Below are positions 10,351 to 18,716 of a stretch of DNA of 64,000 nt, piece after piece. The DNA is from Butyrivibrio sp. INlla16 (GTDB taxonomy: Bacteria > Bacillota > Clostridia > Lachnospirales > Lachnospiraceae): contig NZ_FMYB01000005.1 in NCBI RefSeq assembly GCF_900104155.1, positions 62,001 to 126,000 on the forward strand, read 5' to 3'. The position numbers and the translations under genes are program-made. The notes under the pieces were generated by a model. It saw nothing but the letters and a program-made list of their open reading frames with translations, did no database searches and was not told the origin of the DNA. Numbering within the stretch: position 1 is the first letter of the stretch; every line of letters begins with the position of its first letter.

Positions 10351-11295
10351 TTATCTTGAAGATTGTTTTCTTAGTTTAGCTTCTTTAGCTGCTTTGGCTC
10401 TCTTTAATGCTTTGGCACCACTTGCAACTTCCGTTATTTCCTGAGTTATCGCAGCCTGTCGCTGCCTGTTGTACTGCTTTGTCAGTTCTCCTATCATGGA
10501 AGTCGCATTTTTATTTGCATTATCCATTGCCATCATTCTCGCGTTTTGCTCCGAACAAAAAGTTTCAACCAAAGCACCATAAATAAATCCGTTTATAAAG
10601 TTTGGAACAATATTATCAATAATAGCTTTCGGACTGGGATCGAAAATGAATTCCTCATTGTAGGCATCGATAATTCTGTAGCGATTGCGGGCATTTTCGA
10701 TGATATCCAACGGAAGAATTTTTTCAAGTTTAACCTCACTGGTTATAGAATTCTTCATTGAAGTATAAACTACGTATACCTCATCAATAGTGCCATTTGC
10801 ATAATCATCAAGAATTATGGATGTAATATCCCTGGATCTGTCCATATTGGGATTTTGCGCAGTATATCGGAAATTCTCCTCTATCTTAAGACCAAGACTT
10901 GTAAAATAATGCCTTCCAAACTCACCAACAACATATAGTTTATAGTTCACAAGCTTATTGTTATTTCTTATATGCTCCTCTGCCGCTTTTACAACATTAT
11001 GGTTAAAAGCACCTGCAAGACCTTTATCGGAGGTAAGCACCAGATAACCTTTAGCTCTTGCTTCAAAAGGAATATCATCTGTGGTCTTTAGGAAAATATC
11101 CTCAACATCATCAGGAATATGCCTTGAAACTCTCGCTATCATAGCCTGAAGCGCATAGAAATAAGGCTCTGTATCCGCAAGCTGTTTCTTTGCTTTTCTC
11201 AGCTTATTTGAGGATATCATATACATCGCATTTGTAATTTTCATTGTGTCGCGAATACTACCAATTCTATCGCGAATTTCTTTTATGTTTGCCAC
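10351..11295 (-). CDS. atpG: ATP synthase F1 gamma subunit with extended basic C-terminus
   Basis: Central rotor shaft. The N-terminal helix reads ANIKEIRDRIGSIRDTMKIT, and the middle has the Rossmann-like region with LVLTSDKGLAGAFN. The C-terminal helix includes RMMAMDNANKNATSMIGEL and QAAITQEITEVASGAKALK. At 314 residues it is about 25 longer than common bacterial gamma subunits, mostly because about 20 basic residues (RAKAAKEAKLRKQSSR) follow the normal end. It begins 11 bases after atpA. Confidence 0.95.
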   Translation of the reverse strand: MANIKEIRDRIGSIRDTMKITNAMYMISSNKLRKAKKQLADTEPYFYALQAMIARVSRHIPDDVEDIFLKTTDDIPFEARAKGYLVLTSDKGLAGAFNHNVVKAAEEHIRNNNKLVNYKLYVVGEFGRHYFTSLGLKIEENFRYTAQNPNMDRSRDITSIILDDYANGTIDEVYVVYTSMKNSITSEVKLEKILPLDIIENARNRYRIIDAYNEEFIFDPSPKAIIDNIVPNFINGFIYGALVETFCSEQNARMMAMDNANKNATSMIGELTKQYNRQRQAAITQEITEVASGAKALKRAKAAKEAKLRKQSSR

Positions 11296-11306
11296 TGAAA
11301 ATCACC

Positions 11307-13106
11307 TTAATCAAGAGTAAATTTCTTTCTCTTCTTTTTAAGTTCTTCTTTCAATTTCTCGTTGTTTTGCTTTTCAAATTCATCAGCTGCTTCAAGTATT
11401 TCCTTCTTTGTAAAATCAGAAAGATCCTGAGACTTATCGATATCCTCGATAATGTCCTTTCTGTTTTCTTCGAAGAATTTCAAAAGCTTATCTTTATATT
11501 CTCTTACCTGATTAACCGGAACAAAATCCATCTTTTTGCCATTTGCGCATACAAGAAGGATTACCTGTTCATGCATTGAATACGGTCTTCCGAGGGGCTG
11601 TTTTAACAGCTCCATCAGTACGCTTCCATGTCTGAGCTGATCCTTTGTAGTCTCATCAAGATCCGAAGCAAACTGCGTAAATACAGCCATCTCTCTGTAC
11701 TGAGCAAGGTCAATACGTATACTACCCGCAGCCTTCTTCATAGCTTTGGTCTGCGCAGCACTACCTACACGGGAAACGGAAAGTCCGACATTTACCGCAG
11801 GTCTCATGCCCTCGAAGAATAGATCCGATTCAAGGAAAATCTGGCCATCAGTGATGGATATAACGTTTGTAGGAATATAAGCAGAAACATCGCCTGCCTG
11901 TGTTTCTATAATCGGAAGTGCTGTAATCGAACCGCCGCCAAGTTCGCTGGAAAGCTTGCTCGATCTCTCAAGAAGTCTTGAATGAAGATAGAATACATCT
12001 CCTGGATAGGCTTCTCGTCCTGGTGATCTCTCAAGAAGAAGTGACAATGCTCTGTAAGCTACCGCATGCTTTGAGAGGTCATCATATACGATAAGTACAT
12101 CCTTACCCATTAGCATGAAGTACTCCGCCATAGCAGTTCCGGCATAAGGAGCAATATACTGAAGCGGTGCACTGTCTGCCGCCGTTGAAGCTACAATAAT
12201 TGAATACTCCATTGCTCCTGCTTCTTTTAATGTGTTTATCAGCTTAGCAATGGTACTTGCTTTCTGTCCGATAGCAACGTAAACGCAGATTACATCCTTT
12301 CCTTTCTGATTGAGGATTGCATCCATAGCAATAGATGTCTTGCCGGTTTGTCTGTCACCAATAATAAGCTCACGCTGTCCTCTTCCTATGGGGAACATAG
12401 TATCAATTGAAAGGATTCCGGTTTCCATAGGTTCATTAACAGAACGTCTCTCAACAATACCGGGAGCAGGTTCTTCGACAGGCCTGTAAACTTCTGTCTT
12501 TATCTCTTCTCCGCCATCGATAGGATTGCCCAGAGCATCGATAACTCTTCCTATAAAGGCCTCGCCTACGGGGATACCTGCCTGCTTATAGGTTCTGACA
12601 CATCTGCTTCCCTGACGGATTCCCTCGTCTCCTCCAAACAGAATAACTCCGATATGGTCATCTCTTATATCCTGAACCATACCCTTGGTTCCATCCTCAA
12701 AGCGGACAATTTCTCCGTAAAAAGCATGATCAATGCCAACAACATTGGCAATACCATCTCCAACCCAGATGGTTCTACCGACTTCTTTTCCTTCTGCCTT
12801 AAGATCAAAACTGTTAACCCTGTCTCTTATAATTGAAACAAGGTTCTCAGCACTGGTATTCTGGCGTTTTTTTGTTAGCTCTATAAGTTCTTTGAGCTGT
12901 CTTGTACGACCTTCGTCACTCCAGTCATACTCAAAATTCCCATAATTAACGATAAATCCACCGTTAACCTTTGGATCATGAATTATCTCAAGCTCAAGAT
13001 CAGGTCTGTTAAACTTTTTGGCAAGAGCCTTCTTTATCTGCTCCGCCTGATGATCCAAGGGCGGAACTGAAGAATAACGAAGCCTTGCTTTGTTTTCATT
13101 TATCAT
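11307..13106 (-). CDS. atpA: ATP synthase F1 alpha subunit with N-terminal delta-subunit-like domain (apparent delta-alpha fusion)
   Basis: 599 residues against about 500-515 for typical alpha. Residues from about 83 align with ordinary alpha: RDRVNSFDLKAEGKEVGRT, Walker A GDRQTGKT (250-257) and the arginine finger Arg446 in GLSVSRVGSAAQTKAMK. Residues about 10-80 resemble the C-terminal domain of the delta subunit (AtpH): VPPLDHQAEQIKKALAKKFN, then IIHDPKVNGGFIVNYGN and DEGRTRQLKELIE. These match the delta pattern of a Leu-rich helix, the Asp-Pro...Gly-Gly strand pair and a closing Arg-rich helix. No separate atpH exists: atpF ends 43 bases upstream. The delta N-terminal six-helix domain is missing. 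A lysine-rich tail (KEELKKKRKKFTLD) ends the protein. The alpha assignment is certain; the delta assignment is from pattern reading. Confidence 0.93.
   Translation of the reverse strand: MINENKARLRYSSVPPLDHQAEQIKKALAKKFNRPDLELEIIHDPKVNGGFIVNYGNFEYDWSDEGRTRQLKELIELTKKRQNTSAENLVSIIRDRVNSFDLKAEGKEVGRTIWVGDGIANVVGIDHAFYGEIVRFEDGTKGMVQDIRDDHIGVILFGGDEGIRQGSRCVRTYKQAGIPVGEAFIGRVIDALGNPIDGGEEIKTEVYRPVEEPAPGIVERRSVNEPMETGILSIDTMFPIGRGQRELIIGDRQTGKTSIAMDAILNQKGKDVICVYVAIGQKASTIAKLINTLKEAGAMEYSIIVASTAADSAPLQYIAPYAGTAMAEYFMLMGKDVLIVYDDLSKHAVAYRALSLLLERSPGREAYPGDVFYLHSRLLERSSKLSSELGGGSITALPIIETQAGDVSAYIPTNVISITDGQIFLESDLFFEGMRPAVNVGLSVSRVGSAAQTKAMKKAAGSIRIDLAQYREMAVFTQFASDLDETTKDQLRHGSVLMELLKQPLGRPYSMHEQVILLVCANGKKMDFVPVNQVREYKDKLLKFFEENRKDIIEDIDKSQDLSDFTKKEILEAADEFEKQNNEKLKEELKKKRKKFTLD
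12867..13079 (-). other. Delta-subunit C-terminal-like domain within atpA
   Basis: Codons about 10-80 of atpA. Diagnostic points are a helix with PLDHQAEQIKKAL, the connector FNRPDLELEIIHDPKVNGG, and the strand/turn GFIVNYGNFEYDWSDEGR with Arg and Leu spacing as in AtpH. In the canonical enzyme this domain joins the b-subunit dimer to the top of F1. Here it would be present once per alpha, thus three times per F1, unless processed or partly unused. Confidence 0.75.
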
Positions 13107-13149
13107 ATAAATGATCCTCTTCTATTAATTATTTAATGAACGAGGTATA

Positions 13150-13641
13150 TTATTCGCTTTTCTCAATAGCCTCAAAAATAAATTTGTTGTAAAGCTCTTT
13201 ATCTGACTCTTCGTCATGCTTGGAAACAGCAATCTTATTTGCTGCATGAACAACCAGATCGGTCAACTCTGATACATAAGCATCTTTCTCGCGCTGTGCT
13301 TCGATCTGAGCGTTGTGCTTAGCCTCAACTATAATCTGTTCAGCCTTTGCTTTGGCATCATTAATAATGCGATCATACTCATCATATCCATCTTTCTTGG
13401 ACTGAGCGACAAGCTCCTCGCATTCTTTGCCGGCTTCCTGAAGCTTTTTGGCATAGCTTTCCTTAAGCTCTTCTGCCTCTTGTTCCATTTTTGATGCGGA
13501 ATCCTTTGCATGTTCAATTTCTTCACGTCTCTTCTGCAAAACAGCATCAACTCTTTTAAATAAAAATAATCTGAATATTATATATAGGAGTAATAAATTT
13601 ACAACCGTATAAACAATACCCATTATGCTGATATTTAACAC
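13150..13641 (-). CDS. atpF: ATP synthase Fo b subunit
   Basis: 163 residues: one N-terminal membrane helix (about 5-27, with YTVVNLLLLYIIFRLFLF) followed by a long charged amphipathic helix (VLQKRREEIEHAKDSAS onward) that forms the peripheral stalk dimer. The length is normal for b alone, so this is not the b-delta fusion known from mycobacteria. Its usual partner delta is not encoded separately, which makes the delta-like start of the next gene, atpA, the likely contact. It follows atpE by 23 bases. Confidence 0.95.
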   Translation of the reverse strand: MLNISIMGIVYTVVNLLLLYIIFRLFLFKRVDAVLQKRREEIEHAKDSASKMEQEAEELKESYAKKLQEAGKECEELVAQSKKDGYDEYDRIINDAKAKAEQIIVEAKHNAQIEAQREKDAYVSELTDLVVHAANKIAVSKHDEESDKELYNKFIFEAIEKSE

Positions 13642-13664
13642 TGCTTAATATCCTCCCAAAACAA

Positions 13665-13886
13665 TCAGGCAAACTTAATCATGATAGCTACTACGAAGCC
13701 ATAAATAGCAGTAGCCTCTGCAAGCGCACAACCAAGAATCAAAAGTTTCATGATCTTACCATCTGCCTCGGGCTGACGTGCAACCGCATCAACTGCCTTT
13801 GCTGTTGCTATACCGATACCGATACCTGCTCCAATTCCCGTAAATGCTGCAATAGCTGCGCCAAGTGCTGTTAAATCCATAATCAT
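13665..13886 (-). CDS. atpE: ATP synthase Fo c subunit (rotor ring), predicted H+ type
   Basis: 73 residues forming two membrane helices joined by the polar loop ARQPEADGK. The ion-binding carboxylate is Glu57 in ALAEATAIYG. In the Na+-binding c subunits of Ilyobacter or Propionigenium, a Gln in helix 1 and a Ser next to the Glu complete the site. The aligned residues here are Ile24 (GAGIGIGIAT) and Ala58, so the Na+ signature is absent and H+ coupling is predicted. Thr59 and Tyr62 are kept, so this is a prediction, not proof. A GGAGG-type site precedes the ATG. Confidence 0.96.
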   Translation of the reverse strand: MIMDLTALGAAIAAFTGIGAGIGIGIATAKAVDAVARQPEADGKIMKLLILGCALAEATAIYGFVVAIMIKFA

Positions 13887-13944
13887 AACCTCCGTTTTTT
13901 ATTTTTCTTTTAAAGCATTTTATCCATTAAAAGATATAATTTCT

Positions 13945-14634
13945 TTATTCTATAGCTTCTTTGATATATAGAGACGAAAGGAAAACAAATACATATGCCT
14001 GAATAAGTCCGTCAAAGATATCAAAATAAATACTGAAAGCTGCAGGCACAATTACCGGAACTGCCATCTTAAGAAGTTCCATGATAACGGTTGCTCCGAT
14101 AATATTTCCGAAAAGTCGCATACATAATGACAACGGTTTAATCGCAATCTCAAGAATATTTATTGGAGTTATCAGCCACAAAGGAGCTGTAAATGATTTA
14201 AGCCATCCCCTTACACCTTTGTGGTGTATTCCCGCTCCTTCGACCAGTACTATACTCATTAGCGCTAGCGCCACGGTTACATTTAAATCCATGGTCGCGG
14301 GAGTAAGCCCAAATAGTCCGACCAGGTTGGATGCTCCTATAAAAACCAGAACCACCGCCATATAATCTCTGTATGCGATGCCCTCTTCACCAAGCATTCC
14401 TCCGGTTATACCACGAAGGCCGTCAACTATAGCCTCAGCAACAAGCTGCTTCGTACTAATATTATGAACCTTCATACCACTGGTAAGCCATAGAAGGAAT
14501 AAAGTCAGAACTGCCATCACTCCCCACGTGACGACTACAGACTTATTGATATCAAAAAAGCCGTTCATAAAGTCAAAGTGAATCATCACCTTGTCCTCTA
14601 GTAACAGCTCATTTAAAAGTCCACCAATATCCAT
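13945..14634 (-). CDS. atpB: ATP synthase Fo a subunit
   Basis: 229 residues with five or six membrane helices. The essential arginine of the ion channel is Arg173 in KPLSLCMRLFGNIIGA; the preceding TPINILEIAIKP is also typical. It is the first gene of the operon after a good sigma-A promoter; no atpI precedes it. It works with the c ring to turn ion flow into rotation. The N-terminus (MDIGGLLNELLLEDKV) is short and polar, as in other Firmicutes. Confidence 0.96.
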   Translation of the reverse strand: MDIGGLLNELLLEDKVMIHFDFMNGFFDINKSVVVTWGVMAVLTLFLLWLTSGMKVHNISTKQLVAEAIVDGLRGITGGMLGEEGIAYRDYMAVVLVFIGASNLVGLFGLTPATMDLNVTVALALMSIVLVEGAGIHHKGVRGWLKSFTAPLWLITPINILEIAIKPLSLCMRLFGNIIGATVIMELLKMAVPVIVPAAFSIYFDIFDGLIQAYVFVFLSSLYIKEAIE

Positions 14635-14683
14635 AAAAAATCATCTCCAAAAAACAATTTAGCAAATTTCATGCACAATTATT

Positions 14684-14712
14684 ATTATACTTCCAGGCAG
14701 CATTTTTAACAA
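14684..14712 (-). promoter_or_regulatory. Sigma-A promoter of the ATP synthase operon
   Basis: On the minus strand TTGTTA, a 17-base spacer and a perfect TATAAT overlap the end of the upstream HAD gene. Transcription would begin near 14677, about 43 bases before the atpB ATG, with a TTTTGGAGATG ribosome site in between. Confidence 0.7.
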
Positions 14713-15560
14713 TGAGAAAAAAGTATATCCGCAAGTTCTGCAACATTATCAAGCACGTAATCAGGCTTTTTATCCATATCGGCTATTTCTGCTTCATTAC
14801 ATTCACCCGATAGCACACAAACCGAAACAGAACCGGCATTTTGAGCAACGGCAATATCGGTATAAAGTCTGTCTCCAACGCAGCAGATTTTTGCATTGTC
14901 AATATTTGTCATAGTCGAAATGATATCTACCATATTACGGTTTGGTTTCCCAATATATGTAGGTTCAGAGCCACTGGAAGCTGTGAGCAGTGCACATATA
15001 CTTCCACAGTCAGGAAGTACCTCTCCGGCAGGCATAGGACATACCCAATCAGGATTCGCAGCTATAAATTCAGATCCTTTTCGCAAAAAATGAACTGCAA
15101 GATCCAGATCTCTATATACGAGTTCAGTATCAAAGCCGACACACACCACAGGAAAAACATCTCCATAATCGGAGCTGTCGTGATCCGTGGCATTAAAAAC
15201 ATTTAATCCGGAATTTTTAAGCTCATCGTAAAATGTGCGGGTTCCCACAACATAAATATCTCTGTTGCCGTAATTCTTTTTAAGGTACTCTGCTGTAGCC
15301 ATACCCGAAGTATAAACATTTTCTATCTCACAGGGAAAACCAAGTTTTTTCAGACGATCCACATAATCTATACCAGCACGTGATGAATTATTTGTAAGAT
15401 ATATATATTTCTTCCCAAGCTTTTCAAGCGTATGAATAAAATCTATCGCTCCATCAAATACTTCATCACCAAGATATAATGTACCGTCCATATCAAGAAG
15501 AAACAATTGACAATTGCATAATTTTTCGAAGTCTTGTTCTAATGATAGTTCTTTGTTCAT
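14706..15560 (-). CDS. HAD-superfamily subfamily IIA phosphatase (NagD/AraL-like)
   Basis: 284 residues. Motif 1 is LFLLDMDGTLYLGD, motif 2 is IYLTNNSSRAG, and late motifs are PNRNMVDII with CCVGDRLYTDIAVAQNAG. The C2-type cap between motifs 2 and 3 identifies subclass IIA, which dephosphorylates small phosphometabolites such as sugar phosphates, p-nitrophenyl phosphate or nucleotides. The substrate is unknown. It lies between the DUF6465 gene, from which a strong terminator separates it, and the atp promoter that overlaps its 3' end. Confidence 0.9.
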   Translation of the reverse strand: MNKELSLEQDFEKLCNCQLFLLDMDGTLYLGDEVFDGAIDFIHTLEKLGKKYIYLTNNSSRAGIDYVDRLKKLGFPCEIENVYTSGMATAEYLKKNYGNRDIYVVGTRTFYDELKNSGLNVFNATDHDSSDYGDVFPVVCVGFDTELVYRDLDLAVHFLRKGSEFIAANPDWVCPMPAGEVLPDCGSICALLTASSGSEPTYIGKPNRNMVDIISTMTNIDNAKICCVGDRLYTDIAVAQNAGSVSVCVLSGECNEAEIADMDKKPDYVLDNVAELADILFSHC

Positions 15561-15594
15561 AAGTTCTTATTCCTTTTTGTACCAAGCAGCATAC

Positions 15595-15620
15595 AAAAAG
15601 CCCCAGGTTAAACCTGAGGC
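15595..15620 (-). terminator. Rho-independent terminator after the DUF6465 gene
   Basis: On the minus strand GCCTCAGG, a short loop and CCTGGGGC form a stem (one mismatch-type pair) followed directly by TTTTTG. It lies 17 bases after the DUF6465 stop and ends the argH-to-DUF6465 group. Confidence 0.85.
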
Positions 15621-15636
15621 CTTTGCTACCATAAAA

Positions 15637-15840
15637 TTAAAGATCGATGCTACCTGTCATCTTGTTATTTACTACATAATAAGCCTTATTTTCTTCAGGC
15701 TTAACGTAAAGTTCAAGATTTTTAGCACCCTTCACACCGTATTCTGCCTCATATGCAGCCTTTGCTCTCTCGATAAGATCCTCTGAAGAGATACTCTTGT
15801 CAGCATACTGAAGCTCGATCTTAGTCTTAATCTGTGCCAT
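15637..15840 (-). CDS. Small DUF6465-type protein
   Basis: About 67 residues: AQIKTKIELQYADKSISS, then ERAKAAYEAEYG, a Lys/Pro turn and a closing strand with YYVVNNKMTGSIDL. The alternation of strand, helix and two strands, and the conserved-looking end, match a small family common in Lachnospiraceae (DUF6465), whose function is unknown to me. The second in-frame ATG (15840) is chosen because GGAGGG lies eight bases before it but only three before the first ATG at 15846. It is followed by a clear terminator and preceded by a 72-base spacer. Confidence 0.75.
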   Translation of the reverse strand: MAQIKTKIELQYADKSISSEDLIERAKAAYEAEYGVKGAKNLELYVKPEENKAYYVVNNKMTGSIDL

Positions 15841-15912
15841 TTTCATTTCCCTCCTCGCAAAAATTTATCATAAACTTTCTTGATTATAATACCGTAAACG
15901 GTTTGTAGTCAA

Positions 15913-16590
15913 TTATTCGTTAGTCTTTAATACAACATTATCCTTATCTTTATAGATATGTTTTGCGGGAACACAGCCACGAACGGAAGAAAGCGGATAA
16001 ATATTACTTTCTCTTCCAACTACTGTGCCGGGATTAAGAATACTTCCGCAGCCGACCTCAACATTATCACCAAGCATTGCTCCTACCTTTTTAAGGCCGG
16101 TCTCTACTGTATCATCCTTACCGTTCTTGATTACAACCAACTTCTTATCGGATTTAACATTTGATGTTATCGAGCCTGCACCCATATGCGATTTATATCC
16201 GAGTATGGAATCGCCCACATAGTTATAATGAGGAACCTGAACCTTGTTGAAAAGGATTACATTTTTTAGTTCTGTGGAATTACCAACTACAGCTCCTTTC
16301 CCTACAATGGCGTTTCCTCTTATGAAAGCACCCGGACGAATCTCAGCCTCCTCGTCAATAATGCAGGGACCTGCAATATAGACATTATCTGATAAAAACT
16401 TTGCGCTTTTTGCAACCCAGATATTTTCGCCTCTTTTTTCAAATTTCTCGGAAGGAAGTGTATTTCCAAGTTCGATAATAAAATCTTTTATCTTCGGAAG
16501 TACCTCCCAAGGGTATGTGACATCCTTAAAGATGTCTGCTGCTATAGTCTCGTTTAAATCATATAAGTTTTCGATCAAGTATTCTTTCAT
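15913..16590 (-). CDS. Left-handed beta-helix (hexapeptide repeat) protein, GlmU C-terminal-like
   Basis: 225 residues. An alpha/beta N-terminal part (about 1-65) leads into hexapeptide-like turns (VYIAGPCIIDEEAEIRPGAF, IVGKGAVVGNSTELKN, MLGDNVEVGCGSILNPGT). These folds are acyl- or nucleotidyl-transferase trimers; the turns resemble the acetyltransferase half of GlmU. The nucleotidyltransferase half is missing, so bifunctional GlmU activity is not expected. Annotation as UDP-GlcNAc pyrophosphorylase, common for this group, would be unsafe. It is preceded by one copy of the two-hairpin intergenic repeat. Confidence 0.8.
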   Translation of the reverse strand: MKEYLIENLYDLNETIAADIFKDVTYPWEVLPKIKDFIIELGNTLPSEKFEKRGENIWVAKSAKFLSDNVYIAGPCIIDEEAEIRPGAFIRGNAIVGKGAVVGNSTELKNVILFNKVQVPHYNYVGDSILGYKSHMGAGSITSNVKSDKKLVVIKNGKDDTVETGLKKVGAMLGDNVEVGCGSILNPGTVVGRESNIYPLSSVRGCVPAKHIYKDKDNVVLKTNE

Positions 16591-16606
16591 TTTTTCCTTT
16601 CCTTCA

Positions 16607-16648
16607 CCTCATCCGGCACTTCGTGCCACCTCCCCCCTAGGGAAAGGC
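16607..16648 (+). repeat. Two-hairpin intergenic repeat, copy A
   Basis: Begins CCTCATCCGGCACTTCGTGC and ends with a CCCCCC..GGGAAAGGC hairpin. It matches the copies at 36919, 36976 (inverted) and 46253. It lies between the topB stop and the start of the hexapeptide-repeat gene, ending 8 bases after the stop. The second hairpin is imperfect in this copy. Confidence 0.85.
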
Positions 16649-16655
16649 TTATTAT

Positions 16656-18716
16656 TTATTTCTTTTTACTTGTATTTTTCTTTTTCTGTACCTTTTTATA
16701 GTACTGTGCTGAGTTCACAAAGAATTGCTGCATATGCGATCTCATATCGTTTTCTTTGACATAGTTAGTGCGTCTTGTTATGAAATCTGAAAGCTTCTTC
16801 ATGTATTCATCTTCAGATATCTCACCTTGCTCCACCTGAGTAAGGCCTTTCTCCCAGCTTGCTGTAAGTGAGGGATTGAGCATAGGTTTCATAGATACAT
16901 AAACTGTATCGTATATCATCTCACCCATTTGAGTCGGCGTGATTATCTGAGTTTTTTTATTCAGTTCAAGATACTTATTCTTTACAAGCTTCTCAAGAAT
17001 TCCTGCTCTTGTAGCACTAGTTCCGATTCCGGATCCCTTTATCTGGGATCTCAGTTCCTCATCCTCAATGAACTGACCGGCATTTTCCATCGTAAGAATA
17101 AGCGTACCTGAATTATATCTCTTGGGAGGCGTGGTTTCACCCTCTTTTATCGAAGCTTGTTTAAGTTCAAGCGTATCACCTTTTTTTAGTTTTGAAAGAG
17201 CTTCGAAAAGACCCTCGTCTGCTGCAGAGTCCTCGGCATCATTATCAGCTTTTTCATCTGATTCTTTCTCATCCTTCTTCTTGAAAAATGAGTAATCCAT
17301 AACATGTAAATAGCCCTTGGATGCTAGTAATTTGAAGCCTGCAAAAAAGGTTTCAGTAAAGTTTTCGCTTGTATCTACCGCAAGTTCAAGCTTTATCTTT
17401 GAATATTGTGCAGCAGGATAAAAGACGGCCAGAAATCTTCTGACAATTATCTCATAAACCTTTGCCGCAGTGGGACTTAGCGAGCTTATAGCAGACAATC
17501 CCTGGCCTGTAGGAATGATGGCATAGTGATCTGTAATCGCCTTATCATTAACATACCTTGTTTTAGCAATACCTTTATAGGATTCGTGCTGAAGGATTGC
17601 TTTAGCGAAAATTGAAGCAGGTTCATAAGAAGTTAGACCTCTTATGTTCTTATCAATTTCCTTGGCTATAGCAGTACTTAAAACTCTGGCATCTGTTCTG
17701 GGATAAGTTGTAAGTTTTTTCTCATAAAGCTCTTGCGCTATTGCAAGGGTCTGATTAGGATCTATTTTAAAAAACTTTGAACAGTCATTTTGCAGCTCGG
17801 CAAGATTATATAAAAGGGGAGCGTTCTTCGTCTCCTTCTTCTTTTCCATCTTGGTAAGCTTTGCATTCACCGGAAGTTGCCCCAGGGATTCAATCAAAGC
17901 CTTAGCGCCCTTTTCTTCCTTGAAACCTTTTTCGCTGTAGAGATCAAAGGATCCGTTATATTTACTTTTCTCAGTAACTCTCCATTCTGCTGATATAACT
18001 TTATCATCAAGTGCAAAGTCACCGATAACTCTGTAAAACGGTGTCTTTACAAAGTTTCTTATCTCTCGCTCTCTGTCTACAACAATCCCGAGAACACATG
18101 TCATTACACGACCTACTGCAACAACGCATTTATCAAGTCCCAGGAATTGTCTTATGGAATAACCGTATCTGAGAGTCAATGCCCTGGAGAAATTTATTCC
18201 CATGAGGTAATCCTCTTTTGCACGAAGATAGGCAGCAGCACCGATGTTGTCATACTCGCTGTCATCCTTTGCTTCTCTAATTCCTCTCAAAATTTCCTCT
18301 TCAGTCTGCGAATCTATCCAGACACGCTTTTTGATTTTTCCGGTAACATGAGCTTCCTGATCAACCAGTCTGTAGATATATTCACCCTCACGTCCGGAGT
18401 CGGTACATATATATATTTTATCCACATCCTCTCGGTTTAGCAGTCCCTTGACTATATTAAACTGCTTCGCACTCTGTGGAATAATTTCGTACTTAAATTG
18501 AGACGGAATAAATGGAATAGTATTGAGAGACCACTTAGCCATTTTCTCATCATACACCTCAGGATAACTCATCGTCACCAGGTGTCCTACACACCAGGTG
18601 ACGATGGCTTCTTCGGATTCCATATATCCGTCTTTATTAGAAAAATTATATTTTAGAGCAGCGCCGAAAGCCCTTGCAACACTGGGCTTTTCGGCAATAA
18701 AAACGCTTTTAGTCAT
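16656..18716 (-). CDS. topB: DNA topoisomerase III (type IA)
   Basis: Relaxes and decatenates DNA by single-strand passage. The 686 residues include the Toprim domain with KSVFIAEKPSVARAFG (Glu9) and ICTDSGREGEYI (Asp106, Glu110). The second Toprim aspartate is Gly108, as in several TopB proteins. The active-site Tyr338 lies in TTYPRTDARVLS. The gate domain (RFLAVFYPAAQYSK) and the RAGILEKLVKNKYLE motif follow. There is a charged Glu/Asp/Lys insert (about 490-515) and a short lysine-rich tail, but no zinc fingers, which favours TopB over TopA. It overlaps the upstream AAA-like gene by 8 bases, so the two are translationally coupled. Confidence 0.93.
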   Translation of the reverse strand: MTKSVFIAEKPSVARAFGAALKYNFSNKDGYMESEEAIVTWCVGHLVTMSYPEVYDEKMAKWSLNTIPFIPSQFKYEIIPQSAKQFNIVKGLLNREDVDKIYICTDSGREGEYIYRLVDQEAHVTGKIKKRVWIDSQTEEEILRGIREAKDDSEYDNIGAAAYLRAKEDYLMGINFSRALTLRYGYSIRQFLGLDKCVVAVGRVMTCVLGIVVDREREIRNFVKTPFYRVIGDFALDDKVISAEWRVTEKSKYNGSFDLYSEKGFKEEKGAKALIESLGQLPVNAKLTKMEKKKETKNAPLLYNLAELQNDCSKFFKIDPNQTLAIAQELYEKKLTTYPRTDARVLSTAIAKEIDKNIRGLTSYEPASIFAKAILQHESYKGIAKTRYVNDKAITDHYAIIPTGQGLSAISSLSPTAAKVYEIIVRRFLAVFYPAAQYSKIKLELAVDTSENFTETFFAGFKLLASKGYLHVMDYSFFKKKDEKESDEKADNDAEDSAADEGLFEALSKLKKGDTLELKQASIKEGETTPPKRYNSGTLILTMENAGQFIEDEELRSQIKGSGIGTSATRAGILEKLVKNKYLELNKKTQIITPTQMGEMIYDTVYVSMKPMLNPSLTASWEKGLTQVEQGEISEDEYMKKLSDFITRRTNYVKENDMRSHMQQFFVNSAQYYKKVQKKKNTSKKK

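Noticed and set aside
13150..13641. A b-delta fusion in atpF as the home of the missing delta subunit
   Set aside because: AtpF is 163 residues, the length of b alone, and ends without a delta-like domain. The delta-like sequence is at the start of AtpA instead.
16656..18716. topB as part of a mobile element because of its Toprim variant (DSGREGE)
   Set aside because: The variant is shared by many TopB proteins, and the neighbours (asd, argH, atp) are ordinary chromosomal genes in a conserved-looking order.
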